Source of the DNA: Puffinus mauretanicus
Lineage: Eukaryota; Chordata; Aves; Procellariiformes; Procellariidae
NCBI GenBank assembly: GCA_023333565.1
Contig: JAJKFH010000425.1
Span: forward strand, 310,001-374,000
Direction of reading: 5' to 3'
DNA length: 64,000 nt
In this document: piece by piece, positions 1-12,968 of the stretch
Position numbering within the stretch: the first letter of the stretch is position 1
How the letters are laid out: the number at the start of each line of letters is the position of its first letter
Position numbers and translations under genes: made by a program
The notes under the pieces: model-generated
Told to the model about the DNA's origin: nothing
Seen by the model: only the letters and a program-made list of their open reading frames with translations
Database searches by the model: none

Positions 1-287
1 GTAAGCAGGGCTCCATCACGTGTACTTGTTACTTGGGAAGACGAATGCTGTAATTCTGAATGTCCCCTTCTTCCTCCTTATTCCCCATAGCTTTTATTGC
101 TGAGTGTGACACCGTATGCTATAGGATATCCCTTTGGTCAGCTGGGGTCAGCTGTTCCAGCTGTGTTCCCTCCCAACTTCTTGTGCACTCACAGCCTGCT
201 TGCTGGTGGGGCAGTGTCAAAAGCACTTGACACTGTGTAAGCACTTCTAGGAAGAAGATTAATTCTGTCCCAGCCAAAACCAGTACA
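1..287 (+). mobile_element. Avian ERVL-type LTR, 3' portion, cut by window start
   Basis: The sequence aligns by eye, in the opposite orientation, with the 3' half of the complete LTR at 27040-27614. Shared blocks include the stretch around 8-50 (AGCAGGGCTCCATCA, then TTACTTGGGAAGACGAA), the C-rich tract near 61-90, the GGTCAGCTGGGG region near 137-150, and the terminal CCAGCCAAAACCAG. The element ends in CA at 287, as retroviral LTRs do. The 5' half lies outside the window. Relative to the complete copy, the segment just before the terminal block is missing between about 244 and 247, so this copy carries an internal deletion. Any internal retroviral sequence or target duplication partner would lie outside the window. 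No coding capacity is present. Family assignment is from memory of common bird LTRs. Confidence 0.8.
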
Positions 288-2100
288 TGAGCTAAGAGAA
301 CTTGTCCTTCTGTGCCTTGTTAAGCAAAGAATAAAGAAAAGAAAAAAAAAAACAAACAAGAAGATAAGAGATTATTTTTCAGTGTAGTTTACCAATGCTG
401 GAACCCCACCAGAATATCTGCTGAGACCCATGATTAGTGTCTTCATAGCAGATAAAAGAAAATGATGAATAGCGAGGGATGAAGTTTACACATGACATAC
501 AATTTCATACAAATTTGTGATCACTAATTTTAAATCTGCTGAAGTTAAGGAATATTTGATAATGCTGAATAATAAAACAGAAGAGGAAATTCAGTGTTAT
601 ATACTTTGGTATGGAGTGGACAAGCAAAAAGGATGAACGATGACATGGAACAGGACACAGATTTAGTTTGGAAATCTCAGGAAAAGAGACTGATAGTGAG
701 GGGTATGAGAGTTCTGTGAAAAAACTGTGGAAACTGAACACAAAATTATTATGTATCTATCATAATGAAAGCAACAACAAAAATGGATGGCTGAAATTAT
801 CAAACAAGAAATTTAGAGCAAACAAAATTGGTTAACTTGTGTATGACATATAATTACACTGTGAAGCTCATGAATGCCAAATGTTGCAGACAATAGAACT
901 GTAAATAGATTTTTGAAAGGGTTAGGCAAATTCAGAGAAAAGAAGTCATTGTTATCTATTTAAAAATGGCGTTAGGTATAATCTCTATTTCAAGAAGTGT
1001 TTTAAACATTGATTGTCACAGCTGGAAGAGTATATCAGTCAAAAAACTTGTGATTACATCAGTCATTGAGTAAGTCTGTGATATATAACTCTGCATTTGC
1101 CTTGTTTCTTAATATCTATTTTCTTAGTTTCTCCTTCAGATTCTAATCAAGAAAGAATTAACTAGGTGAAATGAAGGTTTGTTGTGAGCCAGTAGAGCAG
1201 TTCTTATGTTTTTAGGGAAGGGAAGAATAAAATGAAAATGGTGAAGTACAGCAATTCCTGTTGACAGTAGAAGAAAGTTTCAATTTCATAACTGTATCAT
1301 AAATTGATGATTTTACATTGTGAGAAAATTAACAAAATAATCGACCTAATTTGTAGTTGTAATAGAGACAGAACATGTAAATAGGACTCAAAAGGGGGCC
1401 TGAGAGCTACTCACCATGCATGCATTACTGCATTGGATTTTTTCAGAGCCGTCAATATGGGAGAAGGAAAGGAATATGGGAATCGCCATTCTTCCCGACA
1501 TAGTTCCAGAAACCCCTCTTAGCATTATAAATTAGGAATTGCCCATCTAGTGAATCATATTCAGGTTTGTGATATTATTTACCAGGGAATTATTTCAAAT
1601 TTATATTTGGTTGTTTAAGAATATAAAGTTAGATCAAATTGGGTGTTAGCTTTAGAGGTTAGACCCACATCAAGACCAGGGAGAAAATAAGGAATAAGAC
1701 AGAACTAGCTGAGCAAGCGAAAGGGACAAGTATAAGTCGTACATCAGCACAAGTGTAAGAGGGAAATTATTTTACATGAGATGTCTAATCTTAGGTTAAT
1801 AAAAGTCCATTGTTAGTAAAAATGAAAACATGATACCGAAGAGTTTCTGTGTAGCTGTATGAAAGGGTAAAGACCTTTTTCAGACTAATAATTTTTTCTG
1901 TTTTCTTCCCTCTGTTATTTTTTCAAGAACTCAGGTAACACATTATTCTATATATAGGATCATTGTAACTAGATATGAGTCCAAACATATGCACAAATTT
2001 GCCAGTCTTTCAGAATGTTTTGGCATCCTGTAGAAGATCAAAAACTTGACAATTAAAGATACTGTCAGACATGTGGTCATTGCTTTAGATGGCTGGTTCA

Positions 2101-2120
2101 ACAAAGAACAAAGAACAAAG
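2101..2120. repeat. Short tandem repeat, ACAAAGA x ~3
   Basis: Nearly three perfect copies of a 7-base unit lie head to tail. This is too short to be a minisatellite of note and is most likely replication slippage. Confidence 0.7.
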
Positions 2121-3215
2121 AGGTATCACTGTGTTACCTAAAGAGAAATCCAGAGGATAAATCATGTCTCAAAAACTCCTGAGTCCAGGGAAAAATTAAA
2201 CTGGACTTTGGTTTCACTGGGCAAAATGTAAATCACCCAGAATACCAACACAGCAGTAAGCTGAGAATGGCATGAGGAAACCGGAAGCAGCTTATTTTAC
2301 TTTTAGCTTTTGTGTTGGCATGTGTGAAAATACATGCCTGACCCTTAAACATGGCCCTGAATTTGGATCACAAAATCAATTATTCCCTTCATTCTCATTC
2401 AGCATTACCTTTGAAATTTCACTGAGTTGAATTTTTAATGCTATAGCCATTTAACCTGTTTTGTTCTCTATGTGAATGAAATCCAGATAATGGATACAAT
2501 GGAGGTTGGCAGTGAAGAACTATTGATATTCAGGGACAGTGCTTAACTAATAACAGTTCTTGTGATAATCCCAAGGAAATGTCTATGAAGAGAATTGTAT
2601 TCTGTTGAAACAGTGTTATTGGAAGGAATATTCAGGACTAGAATTGTAAGTAGGACAGAGGTTATTAACTATGTTTTTAGCCTAAAGCCTAGATATTCTA
2701 AATCTTTGTGGCCTTAAATTTCTTCTAAAGTTTCAAAAGTCTTAATGCTTCTGTCCCTGCTAAGTTAATACAGCTGAGTTGCATCAAACCCTGAGATGGC
2801 TTCAGGAGTAAGCGTTGCCCACTATCAGTTTGGTGTGATCTAAGCTATGTCATAGATCATAGTCAGGAAACTTGCAAAGAGAGAGTTAGTAATGGAAAAT
2901 TCCTTCCCCTTTTGTCAGAGAAAATCATTCAGGCTTTGGGTAGTGACAAACTCTCACAAGAACCTTTTCTACATATTGAAACAACGATTAGAACCTCATT
3001 TAAAGACAAGTGTCATGACCAGCTTCTGGAGAAAGAGCTTATTATTGTAAATCCATGAAAGCACTTTCTAGTCCAAGGTTTAGGCAGAAATTTTTCTTTG
3101 AAGTACCTTTGATGAGTTCTTTGAAACTTAAAGGCCTCTGTTGTGAATTCTACTAGCTGGAGGGATTACCTTGGCTCAAGAATGCCGATTTTAAGCCCGT
3201 ACTGTCTATCTTTTG

Positions 3216-3233
3216 AAAAAAAAAAAAAAAAAA
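3216..3233 (+). repeat. A18 homopolymer
   Basis: There are eighteen consecutive A residues. No retroposed gene body is recognisable upstream on this strand, so it is not called as a retrocopy tail. Confidence 0.85.
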
Positions 3234-3780
3234 TTATCGTGAGTTCATGTCATACAGGAAAGTAAAATCATTCCAACACTCATAGTTACACTTCTACATA
3301 TATATTCAAATTGTCAATTCTGACCTAAAGAATTTATTGCCTGAAAAAAAATACTTTAAAAATATATAAATAGGACAACATTTTAAAACACAAAGAGATT
3401 TGTATTCCTGTTATGGACTCTCTATTAATTAGTTAGCTGAGATTCATTGAACTTTTAATATATGGTTAAAAGTGTGTTCATTGTATATCTTTAAAACATA
3501 GTTGGGAAATGTTTTATAATGCATCTTCATTTCAACAGCAAATATCAAATACTTTTACATAGCCATAGTCATGGCTCTTAATTTTAGTGATTTTTTCATG
3601 ACTTCATCAGAGGAAAGGTAGTAATGAAGCGGACAGCTAAGTTCTGGTTTTGCTCAATTAATGAATTGAATAATTAAGTATGTTCTCAGTGCAACATCTT
3701 TGACTGTATTTCTTCATATCCATAAGCAGCTGAATTCTTTTGGTGTTGGCACTGGGATCTTTTGGTCCCACTCCCAACAT

Positions 3781-3825
3781 TTCCTCCCTCCTTCCCTCCC
3801 TCTCTCCCTACCTCTCTCCTCCCCT
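3781..3825 (+). repeat. Homopyrimidine tract (CCCT/CTCT-rich)
   Basis: About 45 bases are pyrimidine except for a single A at 3810, with irregular CCT, CCCT and CTCT units, directly followed by a short A run. Such tracts can form triplex or single-stranded structure, but here that is only a possibility. It lies about 300 bases from the 3' end of the CR1 copy at 4121. Confidence 0.75.
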
Positions 3826-4120
3826 AAAAAAACTCCACAGTCAGACACCTGTTCAGATTTTTTGTTCCAACTGAGAATATATAAAGTATGTATGTTTTGG
3901 CTTAGCTAATTTAATAGGACTCACAAAGAACCTCTTCCATCAGTCCAACTCTGGATCACTTTTCAGACCAGCCCACACACTTATGATTACTTCCTTTTCA
4001 GTGTAACAGTTCTTGGAATCATGTGTCTGTGTGATTTTAAAAAATATCTTTCTCAGTTAGACCGTGTCCTTATTAGGTGCTTCTTGGCACTTGTGTAGTG
4101 CAGGAGCACTATCAGGAGCA

Positions 4121-5600
4121 CAATCACAGAGCAACAGGTTGGAAGGGTCCTTTAAAGGCCATCTAGTCCAAAACCCTGCTGAAAGCAGGGTTAGCCTAAA
4201 CCAGATATCTTAGAACCTTGTCAAGTTGGGTTTGGAGAGTCTCCAGTGATATGGATTGTAAGAGTCCACAACCTTTCTGAGGAAAGTGATCCAATCTTTG
4301 ACATAATGGGAAAAAAAAAAAAATCTTACTATCTAATCAGAATTTCCTTTCTTGCAATTTATGTCAGTTACTATTATCCTAGCACTGGGCACTTCTGAGA
4401 ACAGTCTATCTCTGCTTTTTTCATATCATCTATTAGGTAGTTGTATACTTTGGCAAAATCTCCCTTTAGTTTGCTCTTCTTAAGCTTGAACAAATCAAGT
4501 TCCCTCATTCTATCTTCATGTAAAAGGTATCTCAGTCCCTTGACAATCTGGCCTCTAATGGACTTGCTCCAGTATGTCAATGTCATTCTTGCACTGGGGT
4601 ATAAAAAACTGGACACGGTACTCCTGGTGCAGTCTTGCAAGTGCTTGAGTGGGTGCAGTCACCACTTCCTTCCAGTGCTGGCTGCACTCCTGGTAATACA
4701 TTATGTAGTTGGCTGCTTTTTCTGCCAATACATGCCGCTGAGTCATGTTCAACCTGTTGTCCAGCATGACACTCTGGTCCTTTTCTGCAGCGCTGCGTTT
4801 TTTTTTTTTCCCCCCCAACTAGCACCTAAATACAGTGTTGCTGCACCTGTCCGTAACAGAAAACTGCATTTGCTTTTGTTGAACTTTATGAGGTTATTTC
4901 AGACCATTTTCCAGCCTGTCAAGATCTCAGTGAAGAGCAGTTCCCCACAGCTTGGAATGGCTTGGTGCATTCAGTCTCATTGTACAGGACATTAAGATAT
5001 TTAACTATACTAGCCACAGCATGGACCCCTGAGGAATGTCACTAACAACTGACTTTGTGCTATCACATCACGAAATCGGGAGCACCAGCCAATATTTTTC
5101 TCACCTTCAAGTCCATTTATCCAGGCCATACCTCACCAATTTGGTTGTAAGGATTCCATGCAAGATCACGTTAAGGACCTTGTTAAAGTCAACGTGTACA
5201 ACATCCGCTTCTCTCCCCTTCAGAGGACAGCCAGGAATCTCATCATAAAAGGCAAACAAATTGCTCAGACATGATATGTTTTTGGTAATTCCCTGATCTC
5301 TGTTCCCAACCACAGTCTTGTTCTTCATGTGCCTGGACATGGTTTCCGGGTGGATTTTATTCATAACTTTTCCAGGGACCTAGTTTAGGTTGATGAGCCT
5401 GTAGCTCTCCAAATAGTCCTTCTTGCTGTTCTCAAAAATGGACGTGGTGTTGCCTTTTTTCAGTCTTTGGGAAGCTCCTCTGATTGTTATGACATCAAAG
5501 ATGCAGAAAGTAGACACACAATGACACCAGCCAACTTCCTCAACACCTTCAGAGACATTTTATCTGATTCCATGGGCTTGAGTATGTTTAGTTTGCTTAA
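4121..5600 (-). mobile_element. Old 5'-truncated CR1 LINE with decayed ORF2
   Basis: Read on the minus strand, this is the 3' part of a CR1 non-LTR retrotransposon. Its 3' end is at 4121, where the plus strand opens with a degenerate form of the CR1 end and the GGTTGGAAGGGTCC block. Translated pieces match the reverse transcriptase and C-terminal parts of CR1 ORF2. A frame at 5364-5107 has AFYDEIPG and a motif-A-like VHVDFNKVLN (residues 56-65, catalytic-type Asp at 59). A frame at 4818-4555 has LDNRLNMTQ and EYRVQFFIPQ. A frame at 4640-4374 has VKGLRYLLHEDRMREL. These lie in different frames with stops between them, and the FADD box region near 4950 is not recognisable. The copy is therefore dead. 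The 5' limit near 5600 is approximate. Open frames on the plus strand here (for example 4441-4995) are antisense shadows. Confidence 0.9.
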
Positions 5601-8600
5601 TCTGTGTAGATATATATGACTACAAAGATATAAAAGTATACCTTTAAGTATTTATTGATATACATATTTAATAATAGCCACACACTGTCTCTTACATCAC
5701 TGTAGTAATTAGTAAATGTGGGTTATTTGGATTCCTTTTGGACAAAACCTGAGCCTGGCTCAGAGAAGCCAGTTCTGCTAAAGACAGTGCTGAACTGGAA
5801 AGAGAGATAAAGAAAAACAGTGTGGGGAAAGCCTAGCTTTATGATCAATTCTTTATTTTCTTAAAGGAAACACTGAGAGCAATCCCATGCCTATTCCTCT
5901 GTTTGTCCACATGTCTACAGAGGTGAGCTAAGACAGGTCAAAGGCAATTTATTTCTGTCTCAGGAAGCAACATTTTTCCTGTTGCTACCTCCGTATAGTG
6001 TCCAGAATTAATTCAGCAGTTATTGCTCATCTGAAACCTCTTTGAATTTTATTAGATATTGTACTGACAGATATTAGCAGTCAAACACCCTCCTTTCAAA
6101 AACAACAGCTTCCTAGAAAGAGATTAATTTAATATTTTCTCAAAACAAAGATCCAAGAGGTTAGATTAAATAGAGACATTGTAATAATGTAAGAAACATA
6201 AAATTAAAATAAAAATTAATATTTTAATACATTTAAAATATGCTATTTATAATATGCAAAATATTCTACATGCAGGAATTGTATCTGTTTATTTTGCTTT
6301 TAAGTCCTTGATTAATTATTGGAAAGTTGAAGATGGGACAGAGGTAAGTAAAATTATAAATGTAAAAAAAAAAGTAAAAAAAAAAAAGTTGTGTTTATAT
6401 CTCTATTTCCTTGTTATTTGGATGAACTTAGTAATGATGTTTGAAAGATCAGACTAATAGGAATTTTGGAGACAGCATTTTGGAATTGAATTTTTGCTAA
6501 TGAATGCTTGCAATATGGCTGAAACTATCAGTAGAGATGTAGATATAGTCAAACAAAGACAAGGTACAATCCTCTTCTGTGTGCAAGTACCAAGAACAAC
6601 ACGTACCAGGCAACGCCCTCTGTGTCAAGTTGCCAGCTTGCTGAACAGAGCAGAACAAAGACATCAGGACTCAAAACAAGCTACTTTCAAAGCAGTTATT
6701 TGTTGGTAATTTCTTGCCTTTTGCTCTCGTTATGTGTCAGCATCACTTTGATATAAACATCAGAGCACAGCCTCAAGGCCAAGTTCTTCCCCTTGGACTG
6801 AACCTTAGGGGGTTGCCAGCCTGTAGCCTAACACATACAGTAACCTCCCTCCTATATGGTAAACTACTAATATGGGAAATACAGACATCTGAAACTTGAA
6901 ATGCACTACGGCACAAGAGTGACAGGTATCCCATGGAGCCTACTGTGCCCAATGAGACTTTCAATGCTCCTGAAAGAATATTACAATGTCAGCGGGAATT
7001 CAGGAATCTTCTTGTGACAGGATCAAGCACCTGTGGTATATCCCCACGTCTCTCTCTGAACTAATGCCTGCCTTCAACAGAAGTAACACTATCAATTGGA
7101 TGATAGCATAGAAAATGTTTTCTTTTCCACATCTTGAGATTAAGTTTGGCAAATTTAAAGCATTACACGTTTTCTTCCAGAGAAACTACAGTATTGTTTT
7201 GCTTGTGGATAGAAATGTTGATGGTAAGGGTAAGGAAGCCGCAGATAAATTAGTATTTGTAAGTGAAAATTCCTTTTTTATTTGTTGAAGTTATTAATTT
7301 TTGTATGTTTCAGACCTTAAGATACCATTAAATCTTCTGAAAAATTTGTTTCCTTCAAAATGTTTTTTTCTTTTTTCCCAACTGGCAGGCTGACCTTTGA
7401 TTGATGGATTTTTTCTAGCAATTTTAGATGACTAAAGACCTGAATGTAGATTTTTGAGAAGTGAGTTAAATTGTGCTGGTTTTCCTCTACTTCTTCAATT
7501 TGAATCAATTATAAGATAATTTGTCACTTTTTTTTTTCTTTTTTGCTAAAGAAGCTGTGCATCTGACTTTTTACAATTCAAAGATTCACAAAGTAGAAAA
7601 TGTTTTGTCTTCTGTTTAAAAATATAAGCAGATCATTAATATTGATCATATGTTTAGGCACAACTATTTCATTAATTGACTGAACATTGATACTTAGTAC
7701 TTAACAAGGACTGTATAGGTTAGATGTTCAGAGAGCTAAAGCACACAGCAGTGCCCTACAACAATAGAAAGTGATATTTGGTTTTCTTCAGTTCAAGCTA
7801 TTAATTTGGCTTATTAATGCAGTGGGTGAGAGAAGTAAAGGGGAAACGACTGGGTATTCTTTATCACAGGTCACTAATTGTCCATGAGATAGGACCTGAG
7901 CTCTCAGAAACTAGAATTAATAGACTGATTTAAAGAATCAGGAAGATTCAAGGGCTGCATAGGAAATGCAAAGTGCTGAGTAGCACCTCAGAGCATCATC
8001 AGCCTAAACAGGCAGAGTTGTTTTCATTGTGCTCAAAACCCAACATGTGCTTAAATTCTGTGGTGACTTGAGACCTTGGAGAATTACTGCAAATGGTGTA
8101 TCAAAGGTGAAATAAAATGAGAAAATGAAATCAAAATCAGTACCAGTTATTACATTAAGAAAAACAGCATGTATTTATTTGTTGTTAGTAGCTTCCTTGG
8201 CACTGTGTATAGAATAAATGTGTTGTGTATATACCATTCTACATTGCAGATTTTCAAGGGCACTTCTGAATTCAGTCACGTCATTATAGCTTGGAAAGCA
8301 AACTGGAAACATTTCCTATTCAACAAATTAATTCCCAAAACAAATTTGTTTTCCAACCATTACAAGGAATCCCAAAGAGCTTGTTATAAATGTTCTGTAA
8401 GCAAAAATGGCAAGCAAATAAAAACATCATATATTTAACTCATTCTATTCTGCCTATTGTATATGCCGAACAATAGACTGAGATAGAAACAAACCTCTGA
8501 TTTATCAACAAACTAACAAAGCAGATTCCTTTTTTGTGTCTGAAAACACAGAATCAACAATTGTACCAGTCTGTATGGAGCTTGGCTTTGTAACTTGGAA

Positions 8601-10236
8601 AGATCGTTATTCATACCGTTAAAAAATTAGTAGCACTTTTACAAGCAGAAAGCACAATTTCAACTGTTTGCAAAAAAATGGAAAAAAAAAAATCTTTTAG
8701 CTAATCAAATCACAAAGGCATACTGGCATTCTCATTTGAATGTGAGTCTAACTCTGGGCTAACTTCCATAAAAGCTATTACTCAAAAAAGGCTGATATCA
8801 CATGAATAAAAACAGCATAAAAGAAACATAATCAAACAGTAACACTTCCTTAAGATGAATGATCAGCTTTGGTGATGGGTGTAGAGTTATGGATGTCAAC
8901 TTACACATAAAAAATGAAAAGTTTCTCTTGAACCTTGGTTATGCTAAGTTATGCTAAATTTTACTTTGTATGGCTCATACAGGCAATGTTTCCCTTAATC
9001 AAGCCTGTATGCAGGTGTATACAACATGCATAGATATGTACAAACTTTTCAAGGGGACAGATGTGTGGTACTAAATTTTCCTCACCTAAGAGCATGTAAA
9101 ATAGTAGCTGTGCAACTAAATTAGTAGTTGTGTGAAAATGCTAATAGAAATTAGTCTATCCAGAGATATTCAATTTATATGATGACAGAGTATATGGAGA
9201 GCAATTCTAAAATGCCTACATAGAGCATTAAGTAGGCACACCCATGTATATTCCACCTGGTCTCCAGCTGCATTTCTAAAGGACCGTTGGTATCCCACAT
9301 ATTGTCCTGTGGCTTACCTAGCAACCTCTTATAGATGTTTCTTAGAGCATTTAATATGGTTCTCAAAATCAATATTTGGGTATCGGAAACATTTTTTAAA
9401 GTGTCATGCATAAGTGGAGGTAGGGACAGGCATTGTGTGGGTCTGGAAAGAAGATGAGAACTCTAGGACTGGACAACAGACTGGGTTTGAGGTTTGGAGG
9501 CAGAAGATGGCAATATGGATGAAAAGCATGGGAAGAAATGTAGAGTGCTGAACGTGGGTATCAGGGTGGACCACTTGTCCTGTCTGGTTGTCAGTAGATG
9601 TTCTGTGGCCCTGAACACTGTTGGCCACTAAGAGACAGAGTGTATAAGTGAAAGGGTAAGTATACAAATGAGTATTATTCTATTACCCTTACCAGGCTAG
9701 AAAAAAATATCTAACCTTCCAAAAATGTTTCATTTAACAAATATTTTGTTTCTTTAGTGTATGGATGGCTCTGCCATAGAGATTTTAGCATTGCTGCTTG
9801 GAATACTTAGCTTTAGAATGGAGCTGCCAGGGGAATTCTCAGAACCAAAGTTAGTGCCTTGCCTTCCTGTGCAATGCATAGGAAGATGCTCACATCTGAA
9901 AAGTTGGTTTATAAAAACAGGGTTAGTATGAGTTTTTTCACTGATACAGGCAGATAAGAGATTATTCTCCTTCTTGCAGCACCAGCACAGTAGAACAGCA
10001 CAATTCAAGGAGTTATAACAGATACCTTCTCATGACGCCTACTGGAATGAAGGAAGAATCTTGTAAATGACTGTTAAAGCCCAGACCAATGAGTGCACTA
10101 CTACATAAAGTAGATAAAGAAGAAAGAAATACTGAAGAGTGTTAAACACTTTTCTTTGGGTGGTATGAGTGTCTTCACTTGGATTCATGGCTCTAAGTGC
10201 AGTGTTGGACAGTTATTTAACAACTTCATTTAGAAA
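5601..10236. other. AT-rich non-coding stretch
   Basis: No gene is recognised. An A/T-only-like patch lies at about 6180-6260, followed by A runs near 6363-6390. A somewhat more GC-rich block at about 6560-7080 has short open frames on both strands but no recognisable protein or repeat family, and may be an ancient element. A 13-base palindrome (TGAGCC-T-GGCTCA) lies at 5750-5762. Nothing else stands out. Confidence 0.6.
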
Positions 10237-10262
10237 GTGTGTGTGTGTGTGTGTGTGTGTGT
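10237..10262. repeat. (GT)13 microsatellite
   Basis: A perfect run of thirteen GT dinucleotides, likely length-polymorphic. Confidence 0.95.
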
Positions 10263-11900
10263 AGTTAAACAGTACTGATATTTCCTTTGAAAAAATAACT
10301 ACAGTATAGGCTGCTGCTACTTCTTTCAATGCCTTTTAGTTCAGGTATTAGACTGCTATTCTGAGAGTGTAGGGTTCAGATTCTTCTTCTGCTTGAAGAA
10401 ACTTAACTTTTTCATGAGCCCATAACATCCTTTGCTACAGTGAGTGGTCCGGAAGGTTAATTTAGAGCAAATAATTAAATATACATTGACTAATAGCAGG
10501 GTTGACTCTACAGAAGAACAAACATCTGCATGAGAGAAGACCCAGATTACAAACCTCTGTCATATACTCTTGCCATTTTGGACATATATTGGCTGAAATT
10601 GAACTTTTATCCCATAAAGATTTTTGAGGGGACTTATGCATGAGGCATAAGGGAACAAGAACAAGGCATTGTTTGTTTTATGGGAAGATGGTAGAAATTA
10701 GGTGAAGAGAAGCTGAAGCATTTGAAACATTTTTGAAGATGTTCTGAGAAGAACTCCTAAATACCTATGGGAATTTAAAGACTACAAAGAAGGACTTCTG
10801 TTTGTTAACCTCTTCAAGGTCTATGCTGCAGTACAGGAAGATGAATTTTGAGTGCCTACAAGCTGGAGGTGGATGCCAAGAACAAGAGCTAAATAAGTAA
10901 TCCCCTTTCAAGAGCCTTCAAGAATGTTCTGTGCTCAAGGCATGTTCCTTACCTTTACCATATTTAATCCAATCTAATCTGCCATGTTTACATAGTATGC
11001 TTTAAGTTAAGAACATTTTCAAATACTTTTCCAACTTGAAGCCAAAATCTCTCTTTGCCTCAGTTCCATGTCTACAAGCAAGAATGGTAATATGGGTCCA
11101 TTTAACTCATTTTAGACTGCAAATTCATGTTTTATGTTTATACAGTACTTTAAACTGGTGATTCATTCAATCCTTTATTTTATTTTGTAAGTATACTTGT
11201 CCTTTTCCATTACATATTTGTCTCTTGTCTTACCAAAGCTCTGTCTTCCATTTGGAGACTTTGTAATTTTAAGAAGTTGAAGAATTTAAATACCAGAAAT
11301 ATGTATTTTAGCATTGTTATACTCAATTATTACATTAAACTTTTTTTTTTATTTGTACTTGACCTTAATTCTCTGTGAAGAGAAACTTTGTTGTGTTTGA
11401 GTGCCAGCAATCACATGGGTAATATTCAGATCGATTCCAAACCAAAGAGTTACAGTAGTTTTCAACTCTGTCTTGAAGTTTTCATCACCATTATACGATT
11501 CAGGCATAACAGTTTTGGGAAGCAAATATAGTTTTAATATAGTGAAATTGACAAAAGAGCCGTGGGGGAAATAAAATTTTCCTTCCATACAGCAAATGAA
11601 AAAAAGTCATCTTCCCAGACTTGCTGTGGGTATAAACCACTGCAGAGTTTGGCAGAATTTGTAAGATTTTATGAACTTCTGGCCTTCCCTTTTGAGACTG
11701 AGCAATTTAAGGCAGACTCTTGAAAGCTTAAACGGCAATTAGCAAGAGTTTGTAATGGATTGTCTTCACCTAAGATGATTCACCCCAGATGGAACCCATG
11801 GGGTCATTATGTAATCAGGAAAAAGAGAATAGAGACCAAATCAATCTACCCTTGCACTTGAGAGAAACCCTCAGTTAGGTTTTCCTGGGAAGCAAGCAAA
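10263..11900. other. Non-coding stretch
   Basis: AT-rich unique sequence with no recognised gene, repeat family or regulatory cluster. The only open frames are under 80 codons and show no domain. Confidence 0.6.
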
Positions 11901-11944
11901 CAAAATAAAACAAAACAAAACAAAAAAGAAAAAAGAAAGAAAAT
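11901..11944 (+). repeat. (CAAAA)n A-rich low-complexity repeat
   Basis: CAAAA units are repeated with one CAAAATAAAA variant, passing into AAAG-type units. Purines dominate the second half. It looks like simple slippage-derived sequence. Confidence 0.85.
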
Positions 11945-12565
11945 AGCAAAGTAAATAACAAAACAACACAGGTGTGGTTATTTTGAGAGCCAAAGAAAGC
12001 AAGCTATAAACTATATACATATATTGCAAAATTTAAACATACATGTTACATGATACAAAACAAGAAACGGAGGCTTTTTTAGCTTTCAAACTATATGAAA
12101 ATAAACCAAAATCTACTATTAAAATATGTATAGGATTTATATATTATTCTTTCCCTTTCAGATGTGACCCTTTCTGTTTGTGAATTTAAAGTATAATAAA
12201 GAAGAAACTAACATATCATCTTACAGATTTTGTTACTGCATTCTAAGTTAAGATTATTTGTAGGGATTTTTGTGTGTCCCACATTGGAATTAGAGAGATT
12301 GATTCTGTTCTCACAATCATAAATGAGGATAGCATCTGGCCTCCCACCTCATCTGTCACACTGACACTTAAATAGTAACACTTCATGCCAAGCAGACCTG
12401 GAGTGAATTTTCCTACAGGCAGAGGTTGTAAAATAAACAGCAAAGACAGATCTGTACAAAGAACTGAGGAACGTCATGATCAGGATGGATGAACAACAGT
12501 CACTTGAACAGTTGTGATTTTACAGACAATAAATATCAGTGCTATTAGACACCAGCAAGACAGAA
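11945..12565. other. Non-coding stretch
   Basis: AT-rich sequence between two simple repeats. No gene or element is recognised. Confidence 0.6.
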
Positions 12566-12637
12566 GAAGGCAAGGTGAGGAGAAGAGAGGCAAGGTGAGG
12601 CGAGGCGAGGCAGGCAAGGCAAGGCAAGGCAAGGCAA
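12566..12637 (+). repeat. GGCAA/GGCGA G-rich minisatellite
   Basis: Units of about five bases (GGCAA, GGCGA, GGTGA, GGAGA) run head to tail for roughly 70 bases. The last part, 12613-12637, is the most regular, with four to five GGCAA units. The strand is rich in GG dinucleotides in an otherwise AT-rich setting. The gradual change of unit type along the array suggests local expansion of a purine-rich seed. Confidence 0.9.
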
Positions 12638-12921
12638 AAGAGAACTGAGGAAGAGAAAATCTTAAAATAACTTTAAGAGATTTGAGTACCAGGATATAAA
12701 ATACTTCATGGTATCAATATCTTATAATTTGGGGGTCTTTCGTCTGCCTTTATATGTAGAGTCCTTATTTCAAATTCTTCCTTTTGTAGTTTATTAAAAC
12801 TTGCATTTTTTACCAATACACTGTCAGCCATGAGAGTTATTTAGGCAAAAATCTAGCTGCAGGCTTGTACAAAGACACAAAGTTTGTTCAATAATGAAAC
12901 CAGTTATTCTTGCCTTTCAAC

Positions 12922-12964
<43 letters not shown>

Positions 12965-12968
12965 TTTT
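12922..12968 (+). repeat. (TTAT)n tetranucleotide microsatellite
   Basis: About twelve perfect TTAT/TTTA units in a row, a typical length-variable vertebrate microsatellite. Confidence 0.95.

Larger units (their letters stand above)
288..3780. other. AT-rich non-coding stretch
   Basis: No gene or transposable element is recognised. Stop codons are dense in all frames and the only open frames are short and featureless. Small repeats seen are an A-rich patch at about 329-357, a perfect period-7 run (ACAAAGA, about three units) at 2101-2120, and an 18-base A run at 3216-3233. The 3' flank of the LTR at 1-287 should begin here. Confidence 0.7.

Noticed and set aside
3216..3233. A18 run as the tail of a processed pseudogene
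   Set aside because: No gene-like sequence precedes it and no flanking duplication was found.
4441..4995. 184-codon plus-strand open frame, the longest in the window
   Set aside because: It lies antisense to the CR1 ORF2 remnant, whose minus-strand frames carry the recognisable motifs.
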